Assembly (NCBI GenBank): GCA_914767715.1
Contig: OU612065.1
Span: 7,936,001 to 8,000,000, forward strand
From: Membranipora membranacea
Taxonomy: Eukaryota > Bryozoa > Gymnolaemata > Cheilostomatida > Membraniporidae
Reading direction: 5' to 3'
DNA length: 64,000 nt
Under the pieces are notes generated by a model. The model had not been told where the DNA came from and did not search any database. It saw only the letters and a list, made by a program, of their open reading frames with translations. Of the stretch, positions 18,301 to 32,300 are shown piece after piece. Each line of letters opens with the position of its first letter. Within the stretch, counting starts at the first letter, position 1. Made by a program: the position numbers and the translations under genes.

Positions 18301-21300
18301 CTTATTCCAAATTTAGTCCTAGTTTTTACTCGGCATACTGCGTCTCGTGCAAAAAATGAAACTGCCATGCCCAAGTTTTGGCATCTGATGGAACATGTAA
18401 AGCCCTCGAGTGTTTTTTTGTATGCATTCCTGTCTGTGTTTGTTATTGTTGATATCCGTTTTATCTTTCTCTGCACACTGTTTTTGTTTTAAGGAGTACA
18501 CAAGCATGCAGTCGTGCACAGAGATATAAATAGCCGTAACATACTAGTGAGAGCTAACATGACATGCGCTATAGCTGATATGGGATTCTCTATGAAGATC
18601 AGAGGAAGTAAAGTCATCAAACAGGGGGTAGAAGAACATGCCGAAGATGGATCACTCAGAGATGTAGGATTTAAAGCTAAGCTCTTATCACTAAGAAACC
18701 ACTGCAGTACTTGGGGTTTTGATTCCTGTTCATGTTGCCTGTGAAATAGATTTGTATTGAGTTCGTGAAAATACATTTTACATAATTTGCGTCAGAAGTA
18801 CCAATTACTAATGTATTCATGCTTTGAAACTATTCAGTATTCTCAAATTTCCGCAGATATAAGTTGATCATACACTCATCGCTTGGTTTTGAGATTGCTG
18901 AGATATTTTTAATTCAACCAACATGAGGTTTTTTAATTTGTCCCTTGTGACCAATTTCAACATCCTGGCAATGAGATAGAGCTGATGGTTGCAAATACAT
19001 GTGATTATAATGGTGTGAGGTATGCAATAGCAGTATTAAGTCCCTTTTCTAACAGTACATAATAGAAATACCAGTAACAACTTAGAAAATTATCTGTATC
19101 AACTTTATAAGCTATAAGTTCATCATAATTGTCATAATATGACCCGTCACAAAAGGACATTGCAAGGATGGAATCAAGTATATCAGTTACTTGCTAAATC
19201 AGTTTTTTTGTTACAAAATACCAATTGGTTTTCACTCCCTATTAGTGGCGTGCAAGGCTAATCACAATCTGAGATATTACTTAGAGATTACTTAGATATT
19301 ACACAATAGAAATTACTGAGATATTACTGAGATGTTTTTGTATTCTTGCGAATTATATCATTTCACATTTTCTCTATGCAGGTTGGCACTGTGAGGTATA
19401 TGGCCCCAGAGATTCTTGACTGCGCCGTAAATCTGAGGGACTGTGAGTCGAGTCTGAAGCAGATTGACATGTATGCCTTCTCTCTAGTGCTCTGGGAGCT
19501 ACTAACTAGATGTAAAGACTTACTGTTTGGTATGTACTCAGGCTTGTGGTCACAAAAAGTACTTAATGGTCACCCACCCAGCACTGTTTGCTCTGTAGAG
19601 TACTGTAATAGATTTCACAAGATAACGATTTGCCATTGTGCACTGTAGAAGTAATTATTCCCCACATACCAGTACATTTGATTATCACTTGACCTTTTGG
19701 CAACTGATCAGAAGCTCATCATAATGTTGTACAATAGTGTTATTGTTTCAAAGACATGCGTAACCAGTGATGTTTATAAGTGACGGATGATGCCATCTGT
19801 TTTCAATGATGCTGTCATGATACATGAAGCTTTAAACTGAAATGAAGAAAAATATGTGTTACTACAGAACATAGAACGTACAATAAAATCTACAGCAGAA
19901 TAGCATATATGACCATTATATCCTTCCCTGTGACTCGGTGTTTAATTGAATCTAGATTCCATGTCTATGATCACAATCATGTCAGTGTTTGAAAATGACC
20001 TACACACAATTGTACACTTTGCCGTTCAATTATCTTTACAGAACCAAAGAGATACATGCTTCCTTTTGAGGAGGAGCTGGGAAGCCATCCTGGGTTTGAA
20101 GCTATGAGGATTCATGTAGCAAAAGAGCACAGGCGTCCCTCATTCCCTGTGACTATGAAACAGAACGACGCTACTCAGCTACTGAGAGAGACGATCGAGG
20201 AGTGCTGGGATACCGACTCAGAGGCCCGACTGTCAGCTGTCTGTGTGGAGGAGAGGGTCAAGGATATAGGTAGTCTTATGGAAGCTAAGAGTAAGTGATA
20301 TGTACCAATGTGGTCAAATGATAATTGAGCATCTAATTGTTTGATTTTTCCAAGAATATTAGATTGAAGGACAAAGAAATAAAGAGAGATGTCATTGCAG
20401 TCAATGATATTATTGTGGTTAGTATGTGGGTACTGAGTGCAAAAGTTATTATCTTGGCAGAGTGGTGTCTCTATGACTGTGGAGGAATGAGGGCTTTGTC
20501 CTATGTAGGCTTTGTGTTTTGATGTCTCACAATATTTGTTTGTAATTTTGAGGGAAATATGGTGATTTCAGTTAGAAGCTGCCCAAAATAATTTGATTAT
20601 GTAATCCCATGGTGAACTGAAACTGAATTAATTCCTCACAAGTATCTACAGTGTGATTAATTAACTGAGCATCAGTATGAACTTTGTTGTATCAAGTTGC
20701 TTTAATTCACAGGCTTGTTATCACTCACACTACTGTCAAGCTCCAACATTGTACTGAAGAGTAGCGAACTCAACAAAACTTAATTGACTCCCAACAACAT
20801 TTTCCTCTTTCATTCTTGTGCGCTTAAAATTTTTTTACTATTGAATGTGTATTTGATCATCGTCAACATCTTCATTCCTTTATAGGTATGCCTGAGCTTT
20901 CGAAGAATGACATGAGTTTATCATTTGAGAAGAAAAAACGTCTCTCATCTGACAGTGCTGATGTGATATGTTCTGGTCTCAATCACGAGTTGTCTCCTCT
21001 TTTGGAGACAGACACTCCTGCCTCTGAGAAGAGTAGCGCCACCACTATGACTACACTACTACAAACACCTTCAGATCAGTGTCACTATAAACCTGATGTG
21101 AACATCGAGATGGACAAGGACAGGCAACTGGCTCCTAAACAAGGTAATATGCTAAACTAATGCAAAAGAATGAGTTCTGTTAGCGTAATTTCTATTGAGC
21201 AAACTTTTTCACATTAGCTAGTTTGGTATGCAACAGGATTATCTGTCTTAATTATATGTCTTAACTATCTGAAATATAACTCTATTGGAAAAGTAACATC

Positions 21301-22411
21301 AGGATGATGATGCGCTCAACCAAGTAGCAACTAATTGCAATGCCTGGTTTAATGATGATCCACGGAGATGACTGTTACACACATGGGAATTCATTTGGTT
21401 GAAAAAGCACATAAAATATAGTTTTTGGAAACATTATTTTATCAGTATTCCACAAATTTCATGAATAACTCTGACTCTAGTAATATCTTGTCATGACAAG
21501 TCACTTGACCTTTATGCACCCACCAATACAAGCAGATAAACAATATTTGAAGGAGCAACTTTTATCCAGCTACATCTCAGCGAATTTTGCTCATCAACGG
21601 ATATTGATGTATTTAATCTGAAAATTTGACGAATGTGCCAATTAACCTCAGCGTTTTGAGGAAGGCGCCATGCAGGCAAAGAATGTGTGGACATGTTAGC
21701 AACCCAGAGGAAATATTTTATTTTGGTTTTTAGGACGTAACATAGTAGCAGAGCGTAATACGATGCACTCACTTGATGATGACCATAATAAGGCTGTACA
21801 TGAGAACACCCTTATGTCTCTTGAGGAAGCTAAGGCTAGAAAGGCTGCAGAAGAAGAAAGATCTAGAAGATTGTGGGAGGAGACACAACAGCAAAATCAA
21901 ACAGGTCAGTTTATCTTACTCATATCCGTCTACTGCATCATACTATCCTACATCCTACCCAATGTATCATCATTACTGTGCTTCTCCCAAAAACTAAAGA
22001 TAATCTATAGTCTCTGTAGTCTCTGGCTCTACTATATGAGTATGCCGACCAATGATTGATATTAATGAAGTGCATTACTTACTAAATGATCGGATAAAAC
22101 CGCTTAGACATTATACAATATGAACTGATTTTTGTTTTACAGATGGAACTTCACATATGACGAGTCCTCCACCTCCGAGGTCAGTGCAGTTAGATATTCG
22201 TAATGAAATAAGAGATCCCATCCACAGAGTTAAAGAGAACAACCTTAATGTTAGGAGACATAATAGTCAGCGTAACCTGTATGAGTCATCGACATCTAGT
22301 AATGGAGGGCCTGGTATGATGGTCACTATACCTGATAATCCCAACAAAGTGGTCAGTCGACCAAAGTCCCTCAACATTCAACAATTGAATATTAAACCTG
22401 AGGCTACATAG
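15361..22411 (+). CDS. BMPR2: BMP type II receptor Ser/Thr kinase (BMPR2-like)
   Basis: Complete 785-aa receptor. Exons: 15361-15415, 15762-16043, 16749-16934, 17125-17375, 17563-17736, 18046-18190, 18494-18663, 19382-19529, 20042-20290, 20886-21143, 21734-21904, 22143-22411. The start gives a signal peptide ([16 protein letters not shown]). The cysteine-rich ectodomain ends with the CCCTGHNCN knot of TGF-beta-family receptors. One membrane helix lies near residues 185-210. The kinase (about 246-550) has the lysine in [18 protein letters not shown], and RYMAPEIL followed by [16 protein letters not shown], a signature close to BMPR2 rather than ACVR2. It ends [15 protein letters not shown]. 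The DFG motif reads DMG, and the first glycine-loop residue is His (LHRGRFGDV). A tail of about 230 aa follows, charged then proline-containing (SPPPPRSV), with no stop between. It would bind BMP-type ligands and phosphorylate type I receptors at the plasma membrane. Confidence 0.94.
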
Positions 22412-23352
22412 GCCCTTCATGAGTCACGCGATATTAAGCTCCAAAACTTCAACTGGAATCTCTAACTTACCACGGGAGTCAACTCAACTCAGCAACACAA
22501 AGGAAAGACTGTAGTTGAATCATAAAACAAATTTAGAAATCACAATACTACATTGAACATGTTGTGTTACTGAGATTATTTTGCCAACCGTTGGTATTAT
22601 CCACGTAACCTACAAATATCCACTGAATCAGTTTTACTTAGCCAGTTTTTTACCCTCATGAGATATGGAGCTTAGTGTCTGAACTTTCTCAATAGCTTGA
22701 CGTTGTTTTAATCCACATGTATATATATAGTACTATTAATATCAATGCCTTCTGCCTTTTGTACACTGTGGTATGCTATACACAATTATTTTTATGTATA
22801 CATGACATGACACAATCTTAAAATTAGCTAGACAGACTTACCTTATATTGTTGTTCACACTGTATAAAGCCAATATTTAGACTTTATCATACACAGCACG
22901 AGATTTGAGTCTGTGATCAGATTGCATTTGGAATGTCTCTGGACATTTATCACAGGCTTCGTTTTCCTTTTTTGCATTATCACTTTTTGTAGTATAGTAA
23001 ACTTTCGTTATATTATATCATTACATACTGCCAACATACATTACTGGGTCTGACCCTCCAACCAACTTATCAATGGAATTATATTTAACACTTTTGATTT
23101 TGAATGAGTAAGCATGTACAATAGACAATTAAACTTTATTGATTGTTAAGTCTGATCTGATTCTTTTACACTTCGACTGAATAAACTAGTAGCCATCCGT
23201 ATCTACAAACCGAAACGAATTGATAACTGCTTTGTAAAGTTGTAAGCACATGTCTGAGTTCTGAGGAATAAATTATCACTAGCAAAAATTGCAGAAATTT
23301 AGGAAACGCAAAATATTTGTTCTCATAATGCCAATAACATGGAAAGAGATAG
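22412..23352. other. Convergent BMPR2/VPS16 3' region
   Basis: About 940 bases between two stop codons facing each other; AT-rich, no gene seen. It must hold both 3' UTRs and the transcription ends. Confidence 0.7.
23129..23140. promoter_or_regulatory. Abutting poly(A) hexamers for convergent genes
   Basis: ATTAAA on the + strand (23129-23134) directly abuts tttatt, which is AATAAA on the - strand (23135-23140). The minus hexamer is about 210 bases past the VPS16 stop and fits that gene; use of the plus hexamer by BMPR2 is less certain. Confidence 0.4.
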
Positions 23353-26300
23353 CTATGAATTGAGGTGCATTTTGTATCTCTGTATTCTATCAAACACAGT
23401 TCTATCGGCCATTGTACACTGTTGTAGCACCAGGTTGAGTTCATCTTCGCTGCGTCTATCATTGTAAGCATAATCTGCTGCCTGTTCCATCTCGCTACAA
23501 AGATAGATCATACTATGTTACTTCTGATACCCTCCCTGTCTGAACTAAAAGGAACTTACTGATGCGTCAGTTGTGCTCACTTACTACGAAGAGAAGACAA
23601 CTTGAAGCCATGCCACTTGATCGTACTAATTGCTTTCACCAGCTTGCTTTATTGCCTCTCAAACTAGAATAGGCTGCGAGCAAGAACTTGCTTATCCTAT
23701 CACCAAATGCAGAGGAACGTGCCTTGAATTAGATATATCACTTAAGACATGAGTGCAAAGGGGGTCAGTACTAAATAAGTCATGATTATGTCGTCTTACC
23801 CAATACTGATGAGACACTTTACTTTCTCATCTGGTGAAACTCTGGCTAAGTATTTGGCTGCTTCTGCTTTATTACCCCACTTGGCACAAGCCTCTACAAA
23901 TGGCCTGTATCCGATCGGGGAATTCTTCTTTGTCTTGCTGAAATTCTCCAGTTCAAACCAATTGGATGACTCTGCTAGCGCGTTAGCTTTCAGCCACCAA
24001 AACCTGAGAATAAGGTGAACTATATTGGTTACAATTATGATTGGGGGACATATATATATATATATATTTAGGTCAGGAGGTGTTGTCATCAAAAGCAATC
24101 GACTCCTCTCTGAACTGTCTTGGTTTGTCTTGGAATTTCATAATACACTAAACTGAATTAACTACCAAACAAACTCGACATGTGTAATGGTCTAAACACA
24201 CTTGAGAGGTTGCAACCTCAGAGGTTTGCACAACGTCATCATTGTTAACATATATGCTGACAGCAGCCTCAGCTGATCCTCAGAGGTTTGATCAGCGGTT
24301 GCAACCTCAGGGTACAGGGCGGTTTGCATGACGTCACATTACTAACATATAAGCCTCAGCTGATCCTCAGAGGATTGATGTGTATATAAAAACTCATTGA
24401 AGATCCGCTGAGGTTGCAACCTCTCAAGTGTGTTAAGACCATTATGAATCTTACCTTCTCTCTGGCACATTGAAATCCTTTTTCATTTGGTCGGCTATTT
24501 TCATGTTACCGGACACGATAAGGATGTGTATGGTGTCGTGTAGTGATTTATTCATACACTGTATATTCTGTGCTTCAAATTGCTGCTGCTTTTCTAATAA
24601 TCGAAACTCATCCTCTGTCATCTAAAGAGAAACGCAAAATGTTTCAAATTTTGAAAATTTAACAATAATCAATCCTAAATAAAAGCACATCTGACTGCAT
24701 CTTTAAGGTTCTGTTTGTAAAAAAAAAAAAAAAATTAACACCTGACTGAAATCTGCACAGAAATTGGAAAAAGATGCCACTGTGCTACTGGTACTCAATT
24801 GTGATTACCCACTAAAGGAAACCTTTTTTTGGATCACCTTACAACACAATAACGAGTACCTGACAACACAATAACGAGTACCTGACAACACAATAACGAG
24901 TACCTAACAAAGATGTGAAACTGTACTAATAATGTGAGCCTCACCTTAGCTGCCCACTCATCATGAGCCTCTTTATATTTTCTTTGAGCTTCTTGTAGAT
25001 ATTGCTTTCTAGTGTGAATCTCCTGGTAATGAAGATATAATTGATTTAGTTCAGAGTTCAACCAACAACTAGTCTTAGTAAATTGAACCTGCGAATCATC
25101 CAGTCCTTTACATATTGTGTATACATCACACTTATTTCATTAAATGAATATACCATAATCAGTATTGACTTACCCTCTCATCTAAAGCCGCGGCTACTCG
25201 ACAGTTTGCGACATCTAAATGTCTGTCTTCCTGCACATATAAGTCCTCAAGTAAATGTGGATTCTCGGAGTCATAGTACTGAAATAGATATTTATAGTGT
25301 GATTACAATCATGAATAATGATCCTTATTCTACTGATTTGAACATAATAACATATAATTGCAAAAAATTTGAGAGTAAAAAAATGATATTGTGACATAAG
25401 GTTGAATCTTGTTGTGGTCTTGAGGGTATAATTACAGTACTTCATGGTTAGGAAGATGAACCTACCCATCACAGCTATTACCAGCTCATCAAGCTTTATT
25501 TTTACAGTTTGGAAGGATGATCTCTGGTTGATGATATATATCAAAAATCTATATGTACAAAGTAAGATCTCAAGTATTCGCCTGGTTTCGAGTTTTCTCA
25601 TGTGCAGGCATAATATGTGAGGATGCCTGAACTATCATAAGAATATCAGGGAGTTTTTAAATGTCAGACATTTTGATTTCAATAACAGACCTTCATGAGT
25701 AGAGTAAGAGCTGTGGGTGATTTTCTAATTTCCATCCAGAAGTCGGATACTGTGGGCAGCCTGTCCTTTAGTTCATAGATAACTTGGTAAACTACAATAT
25801 AAAAAGCGACACGAGGCTTACTTATTAGTGAGAGAGTACATTCCTCATATGATCATGTACAGTGTGCATAGATATTTACCTACCTGATGGAACATATTGC
25901 ATGGCAGTACCTGGCAGTGATTGTTGGGTTTGTGTGTCAGTCCTTGTCACCCTTGAAAGCATTTGCTTTTCTTATTCACTTACTTGACAATATTTTGTGT
26001 ATATTGTTTTTTAAAGAACCGGAAGGAACTCAAATTCTTACCTAAATTACTGTCACCACTATCAATAGCTTTCTTCAAGGCCACCTCAAATTTCTCGATC
26101 TTCATCAACAGTGGAATCTGATTGGCTGCTTTAGTTTCATGATCTAGGAGCTGTTACAAAAGGGAGAATACAGAAAATAATAAATTTTACACTTAGTTTA
26201 TTTTAATTTTTATGCTGTGGCTACACTATTATTTTACTGTCTACTTGAGTAAAGATTTTGATACGATATCCAAATCTATACTTTCATTCATCCTTCTTAT

Positions 26301-29300
26301 TCTCAATTTTATAAACCTCCATACAACATACATTTATCATTTTCATATACCTTTTCTCCCCAAAATTTACCCCAATTTCTTTGGAATGATATGTAAATTA
26401 TTCTACCAGGTTGATTATTTTAATGTCCCATTATCCAAAGACATACCGCAAATCAAACTTTGCAAGAACTCACTTTCCGACAGCCTAGAAATATCTTTGA
26501 AAAGGAAATCCAAGATATTTTAGATACTTCCTGCGGATCAATTATCATTATTCTTGATGTCAAGTGTTTCAGGCCTTTTACACATTTTACATGGAGCAAT
26601 CTGCCTATTAAACCTAATTATGAAACCAGACACTGGATGTCCTGGCTCAGATTCAATATCCTGTTAGGTGGAGTGTTTAAATCAAAGATTTGACAGAAGT
26701 AGTTTCCACTCTTGGTTTTGTTCAGCATGTGCCAGATTTGCATAACTGTACACAAAACAAACCAACAATGTAATATTATACACCATGACATCTTGTCAGC
26801 TTTGTTGCCATGAAGTCAAGATAACCTTTGTTGTTAGGATGTCCAAACAACTAAGTCATATCTGCATCAAAGTACCATCCGTCTGAACTGAAGGGGATGT
26901 TTGCAATTTTATCAAAGTAACAAGATATAAGAATGACGTTAAATATGTACAGCGTTGCTCAGTCTAGGATATGGACTGAGCGTGTGAACAAAGAAGATAT
27001 TACAAGGCTTCTATGGAACCAGCGAACTAAACAAGGAGATATCATGGGTGAGACTCACCAATGAACTCACTATACTCACTTTAATAACAGCATTAGTATC
27101 ATATTATATATAAACTCAATTTTACTTTGCTGATCAAATCACAACTGACATACGATACCATCTCTTCATACCATGAGGACACATCATAGTAATATCTCGT
27201 AATAACCCATGGACCATCAATTGTCTCCTTGAAAAGTGATCCCTAACTCGGGCTACTGAGATAGCCGTGGGACGGTGGGCAAGTGTCTAGGGGGCTCAGA
27301 CTACTGTTCACTCTATTTTAAATGATATTGAAATATTGGCAGGTGATTCAAAGCGATTTGAAGTCTTCAAAAAACGTCTAGAGAGGAATACTATTGAACC
27401 ATTGGATATAACACATTTACCACCAATAGACAAGAAGAAAGTTTGCAAGCGATCGTCCCAGTCGATTCAGGAGAGCTTAGATAAATCTTCCCTTGATCGA
27501 ACTGATGCACTTCTAAGCAAATCAAAAAGTTTTCAGGTAAGACATCAGAACCATTTCAAACGTAGGATTTGGATTTGCATAGAAGACTGAATTAATGGCG
27601 TTGGGACAAAACACAAGCATATAAATTTATTACCTCTCATTGTGGTATTCAATCAAATGCATGCACAGCTAGCATTATTTGCTTTTTTTCAGGCCTTTGA
27701 CATGTACCCAGTAAGTGCACCGGTGAGAGAAAAGCTTTATGACGGCTTCTCTAAGCAGGGAAAGGGCCGCTATCAGTATCTCAAAGACAGAAAACAGCTA
27801 ATACCAGAAAACAAATTCCAGTTTCCTCTGTGCAGCTCGTGGGATTATGGATGGAGGCTGGAGGATGCCATTCCAAAAGAATCCATAAAAAATCCAACCC
27901 ATGGCAGGCGAGCAATAGTTGAAAATGATTTCTTTACAAGAAATGAGATTCCTCAATACCATAAAGACAGGCATGCAAAGGAAGATGATGCCAGAGCTTA
28001 CATTCTCATAGCTAATAAGTAAAGAGATGTGCAGATTCCACCTACTTGTTATTGTGCCGACACACATTTCCATTGTCCGCCAATGTAGACAACAAAGCAA
28101 TCATTCTTATCAATAATATATATCTCTACATGAAAGATTATTAAACTACTTGCTTATATTTGTAAAAGATTGGCATATTTATTCATTTATAAGCAGGTCA
28201 GCATTTTAGTGTCACCTACCATGATTGCCAGATTAGTTTTCCCTCTTTCTATGGCTCGACTGGCTATTTCACTATACGACACTCCTGGGTTGTCTCCTAA
28301 CTTCTCTTGAATGACTGCTGCAGTTCTGTGATCAGGATCCTTACTGTTCTCTACCTATTACAAACATCGATCAATAGTCAATACAGTGTCTATCTCCTAG
28401 GGCAATCAGCTGTTCCTAGTGATGGGGTAACCGCTATAAGGGCATGTATAGTGAAAGCATTGGTACTGCAGTAACAACATTACAATCAATTTCAACAGTT
28501 AGGTGAACAACAGCTTGAAAGTCGGGACCAGTAATTTAGCAGCCAATTTGTTGGGGTGGAGAGTATAATAAAGAAGTGAGTAGGATTTGGAAAATGAGTA
28601 GGATTTCGCCCATTTGATTGTAATAAGGACAACTCAAAATAATTTGAGCCAACACACTAACATTTTACATGCAACGAAACCAATTCCTCAACATTATTGT
28701 TGTTCTTATACATTTATCCCGAGACAATACGTCACAATTGCAGATCCTACACTGGACATGCACCTAGTTGATTGTGATACTAACCTTGTAACAAGCCCAG
28801 TGAGCTAGTATGCTCACTTCTTTGTCTTTCAGTTTGAGATACTGACACATTTTTCTAGCTATCAAATATTGTCTTCTATATACAAGTTTGTCTATCAATG
28901 TGTCTATGCCCATCATGTTGTATCTGTACACATTATTGTATAGGAAAAGACATATAAATATTACAATCATGACTGGGACATAATTATTAAGCAGAAAAAT
29001 CAGAAAACCTGGTAATTGTGTGCAAATCTGACCGGGTAATTATAAATATACTCCAAATCAACAATCAAGATAAAATTGAGTCACCTTATTTAACTCGAAG
29101 GGCATTTCTCCAATCCAGGATTAACCAGAATTGGTTGCAAGGCTGTCACTGCAGCGGTCACCAGAACCTTCTCCAATGAAACAGTATGTAAAAAAATCCT
29201 TAGTAAGATGCAGTTGTGTTTGATAAGGATACTGTTTCATAGTCAGTGGGATACCAATGGTATACTCCCTCACTCCATTCAGTACCCGAATTATCTGACA

Positions 29301-32300
29301 CATATCTTTGAACAGGTCTGGTGATGATGTGTTAACAAAACACTTGCCAAATGATGCTGCCTGTAAATAGAAAAAATTGTTGATCTCTGTCCAACTTTAA
29401 TTCATTATGAATCAGGAAATTTAGTAAAATTCATGTTACTCGTTTTTGTACGCTGCTGTGATAATGGTACACCAGGGAGTTTGTCCCGGAGTCTCTGGTG
29501 TACCATTATGACCATAATGATTATCTTACCTCTTTTCTTGGGGCGACAACTCTAAATTTAATGAATCAACAAAATTCAAATTTAATACCCAGTAAGTTTG
29601 GGACAAACTCCATGATACATCGTGTATCTAATTGTAAATCAGCATCAATAGGTGACAAATGCAGCGCAAACCCTACATAAAATCTAAATTTGACATTTTT
29701 GCAATCTATAGGATTGCTCAATCTATATCAACCCCATCACAGTTGTGGTTTCATCACCCCTTAGCTTCAAAGGCGAGTTGTTATGTAGAGTAAGCATATC
29801 ATCACAAGCGGTATGCTTGTGATGATATGCTTACTCTGCCATGATATCAGTGCAGCCTGATTGCTGACGCTATTAGGTCCGGAAGGAAGGGGGTTATTGA
29901 CATACCCTGAGTAAATCTTTTTGTTTGGCAGGTTCATATTCATTACCAGCAGCTTCTATACATTGCTCTACAGCCAACATCATCTGGTCTGCTATACTAT
30001 CAATGTAGTCATTGGCCTCCTTATTTTGTTGCTGAAGCATGAAGACAAATCAAACATTCTGTATTAATAGTTGTTTGGATTTTAAACCAAAGCTGGCACT
30101 GCAGTGAGTTCGGATATTTAGATTATTCACTGCTTTACAGTAGGAAAATCACATTTGATTCCTTACCTTGAACTTTCTTTCAGCTTCAAACAAGTATGCA
30201 CCTGGAGCAATGGAACCAATCTGGAATATCTGGACAGTAACCTCTGCAAGTACAAAGATCTCTTGAAAGGATGAACTATTGAGATAACAAATCACCATGT
30301 AAGCCTCTGGGACTAGTCAGCGATTGTAAGGGTATAAAATTCTTTTCGATGACACTTTGTCCTAGATACATGTAGACAATGCATCAATAACGTGAGTAAG
30401 ATATGAAAGGTTAAAAGAGTTTACGGAAGAAATTTTAAATGGTGATCATGTTTAGAAACAAATACCTGGGACTCTCTGGACAAGCTCATGCAAGTCGTTT
30501 GAGACGATTCTCACACCATCCACCTCCGGTATGATACATGCACTGCTGTCACAGGGAAAGGTGATCCAATCCTTATCTGGACCTACTAGTAGTAAGTCTT
30601 GTCCTTCCCAGTACAGCATAACAGCACCAGCTCCACACCACACAAGCTGTGTCGGTCTACTGGTATTCTTGGTATCAAACTCACAAAAACATTTCTACAA
30701 TGACCGAATGGTAATATAAGGTTATAAATATAGAAAGCTCATTTTGTTTCAGAGCTTAAATACGAGGCCATTCAGCTGACGTTGTTGAATTACGATGATA
30801 AGTTAACATCCTGTCTGAACAATAATGTGTCACTCACTTGTAAGTCAGCCGAGCCAATCCACAGAAAACCAGTAGCTGTAAATAATGCGATATACTTGTT
30901 ATTCATAGACACAGCCATCTCTGTGTATGATATCACATCTGGATTGCTGATATCGATTTGCTGCAAAGTACAAATAAAATAATACATACTCAAATAGTAT
31001 CAAAACTGCGAATGAGACAGAGCTGTTCTTGCTCTAGAACCCTCATCACAAGGTAAGTAAAACAAATGATATACAACTTTTTACATTGTTATAGTACGAT
31101 GATTTGGTCTGGGCTCTTGTCAGAGATTGGGTACCTATTTCTAGGTATTTGACTGAAACCATTATTTGAAAAATTGACTCACCTGTGGTTGGCACTGTCC
31201 AAGTTGGTCAATAAGAAACAGCTGGTCGTCCTTAGCTACAAGCGCACATATATTTCCACCAATAGCTACAGGTGTCCAGCTAGAGGGGGGAGCACCCAGT
31301 CCTGTGTAAGAATGGCATAGTTCAGAGGACAATTGAGGATGGAAAAGGAGAGATTCGTTGCATGGGGCATAAAAGTAAACTACTCGAATCTCTTGGACAA
31401 ATTATCAAGATGAATATGGGGTGTTAATTAGAATATTACCAGGTACATCAGCCAGTCTTCTAGGACTGTTGTTTCTTGTGACATCTCCTTTTATCCAGAA
31501 CCTGTATGCTGTTGTCATAACAATGATCCCAGAGTCATTGTAGGAGTTGAATATTTTACAGTCTGTTATCTTTAGATCCATGGCATCCTGCAAGTTAAGT
31601 TAATTAGTGGTCAATAAAAGCCCTGTTGGGATGATCTAGTAGTGGAACAGCGATTTAAAAATGGCTCAAAACACCAAAGCTGATATAAGGGTAATTTGAC
31701 AGGTACTTAGATAGGCATGATGCTATGACTTTTTCATGGATTCAGACCTTGAAAAGACAACTTGATGAATTAATTCCAGATTGGCAGCAGACTTTTAAAC
31801 CAAACAGCATGTCAAACATACCTCACCCATATCAAACTTCTTTTCTACATTGCCAAATATGTCATACATGATAGCAACGCCATCATCCTGAACACACATT
31901 AGATGCTCTGATGCAGTCCAGCCGATTCTCATCAATTGTCCTCCTTCCTGCCACTGTTAATGTAATAAAAGCTATTGGTACATATGTCTGAGTATATCAT
32001 TTGATTAACTCAGAAAGTCCTGGCGTAAATGAGCAGATACTTTTCTAGTTGTAAACAGAAGAAAACAGTACTCATCAGTTGAGCCAAAGAAATTGCAGGT
32101 TCATGGCTGGCTGATACAGTTTGAACAACGCATTTATACATAACCAAGTGATTATATGCAATTAAGTGTGGACAACTGCTATCAATATAATGAGTATGCA
32201 CTATTAGATCTATTCTGACCAAATCATTGCAACTGGTAATCATGATCCATCCTCATATATAAGCCCCTTTATTTGTTATGACAGATTTTTTTACCCTGAA

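Noticed and set aside
24834-24912. CRISPR-like array
   Set aside because: Three 22-bp units directly abut without spacers, so this is a minisatellite in an animal intron.
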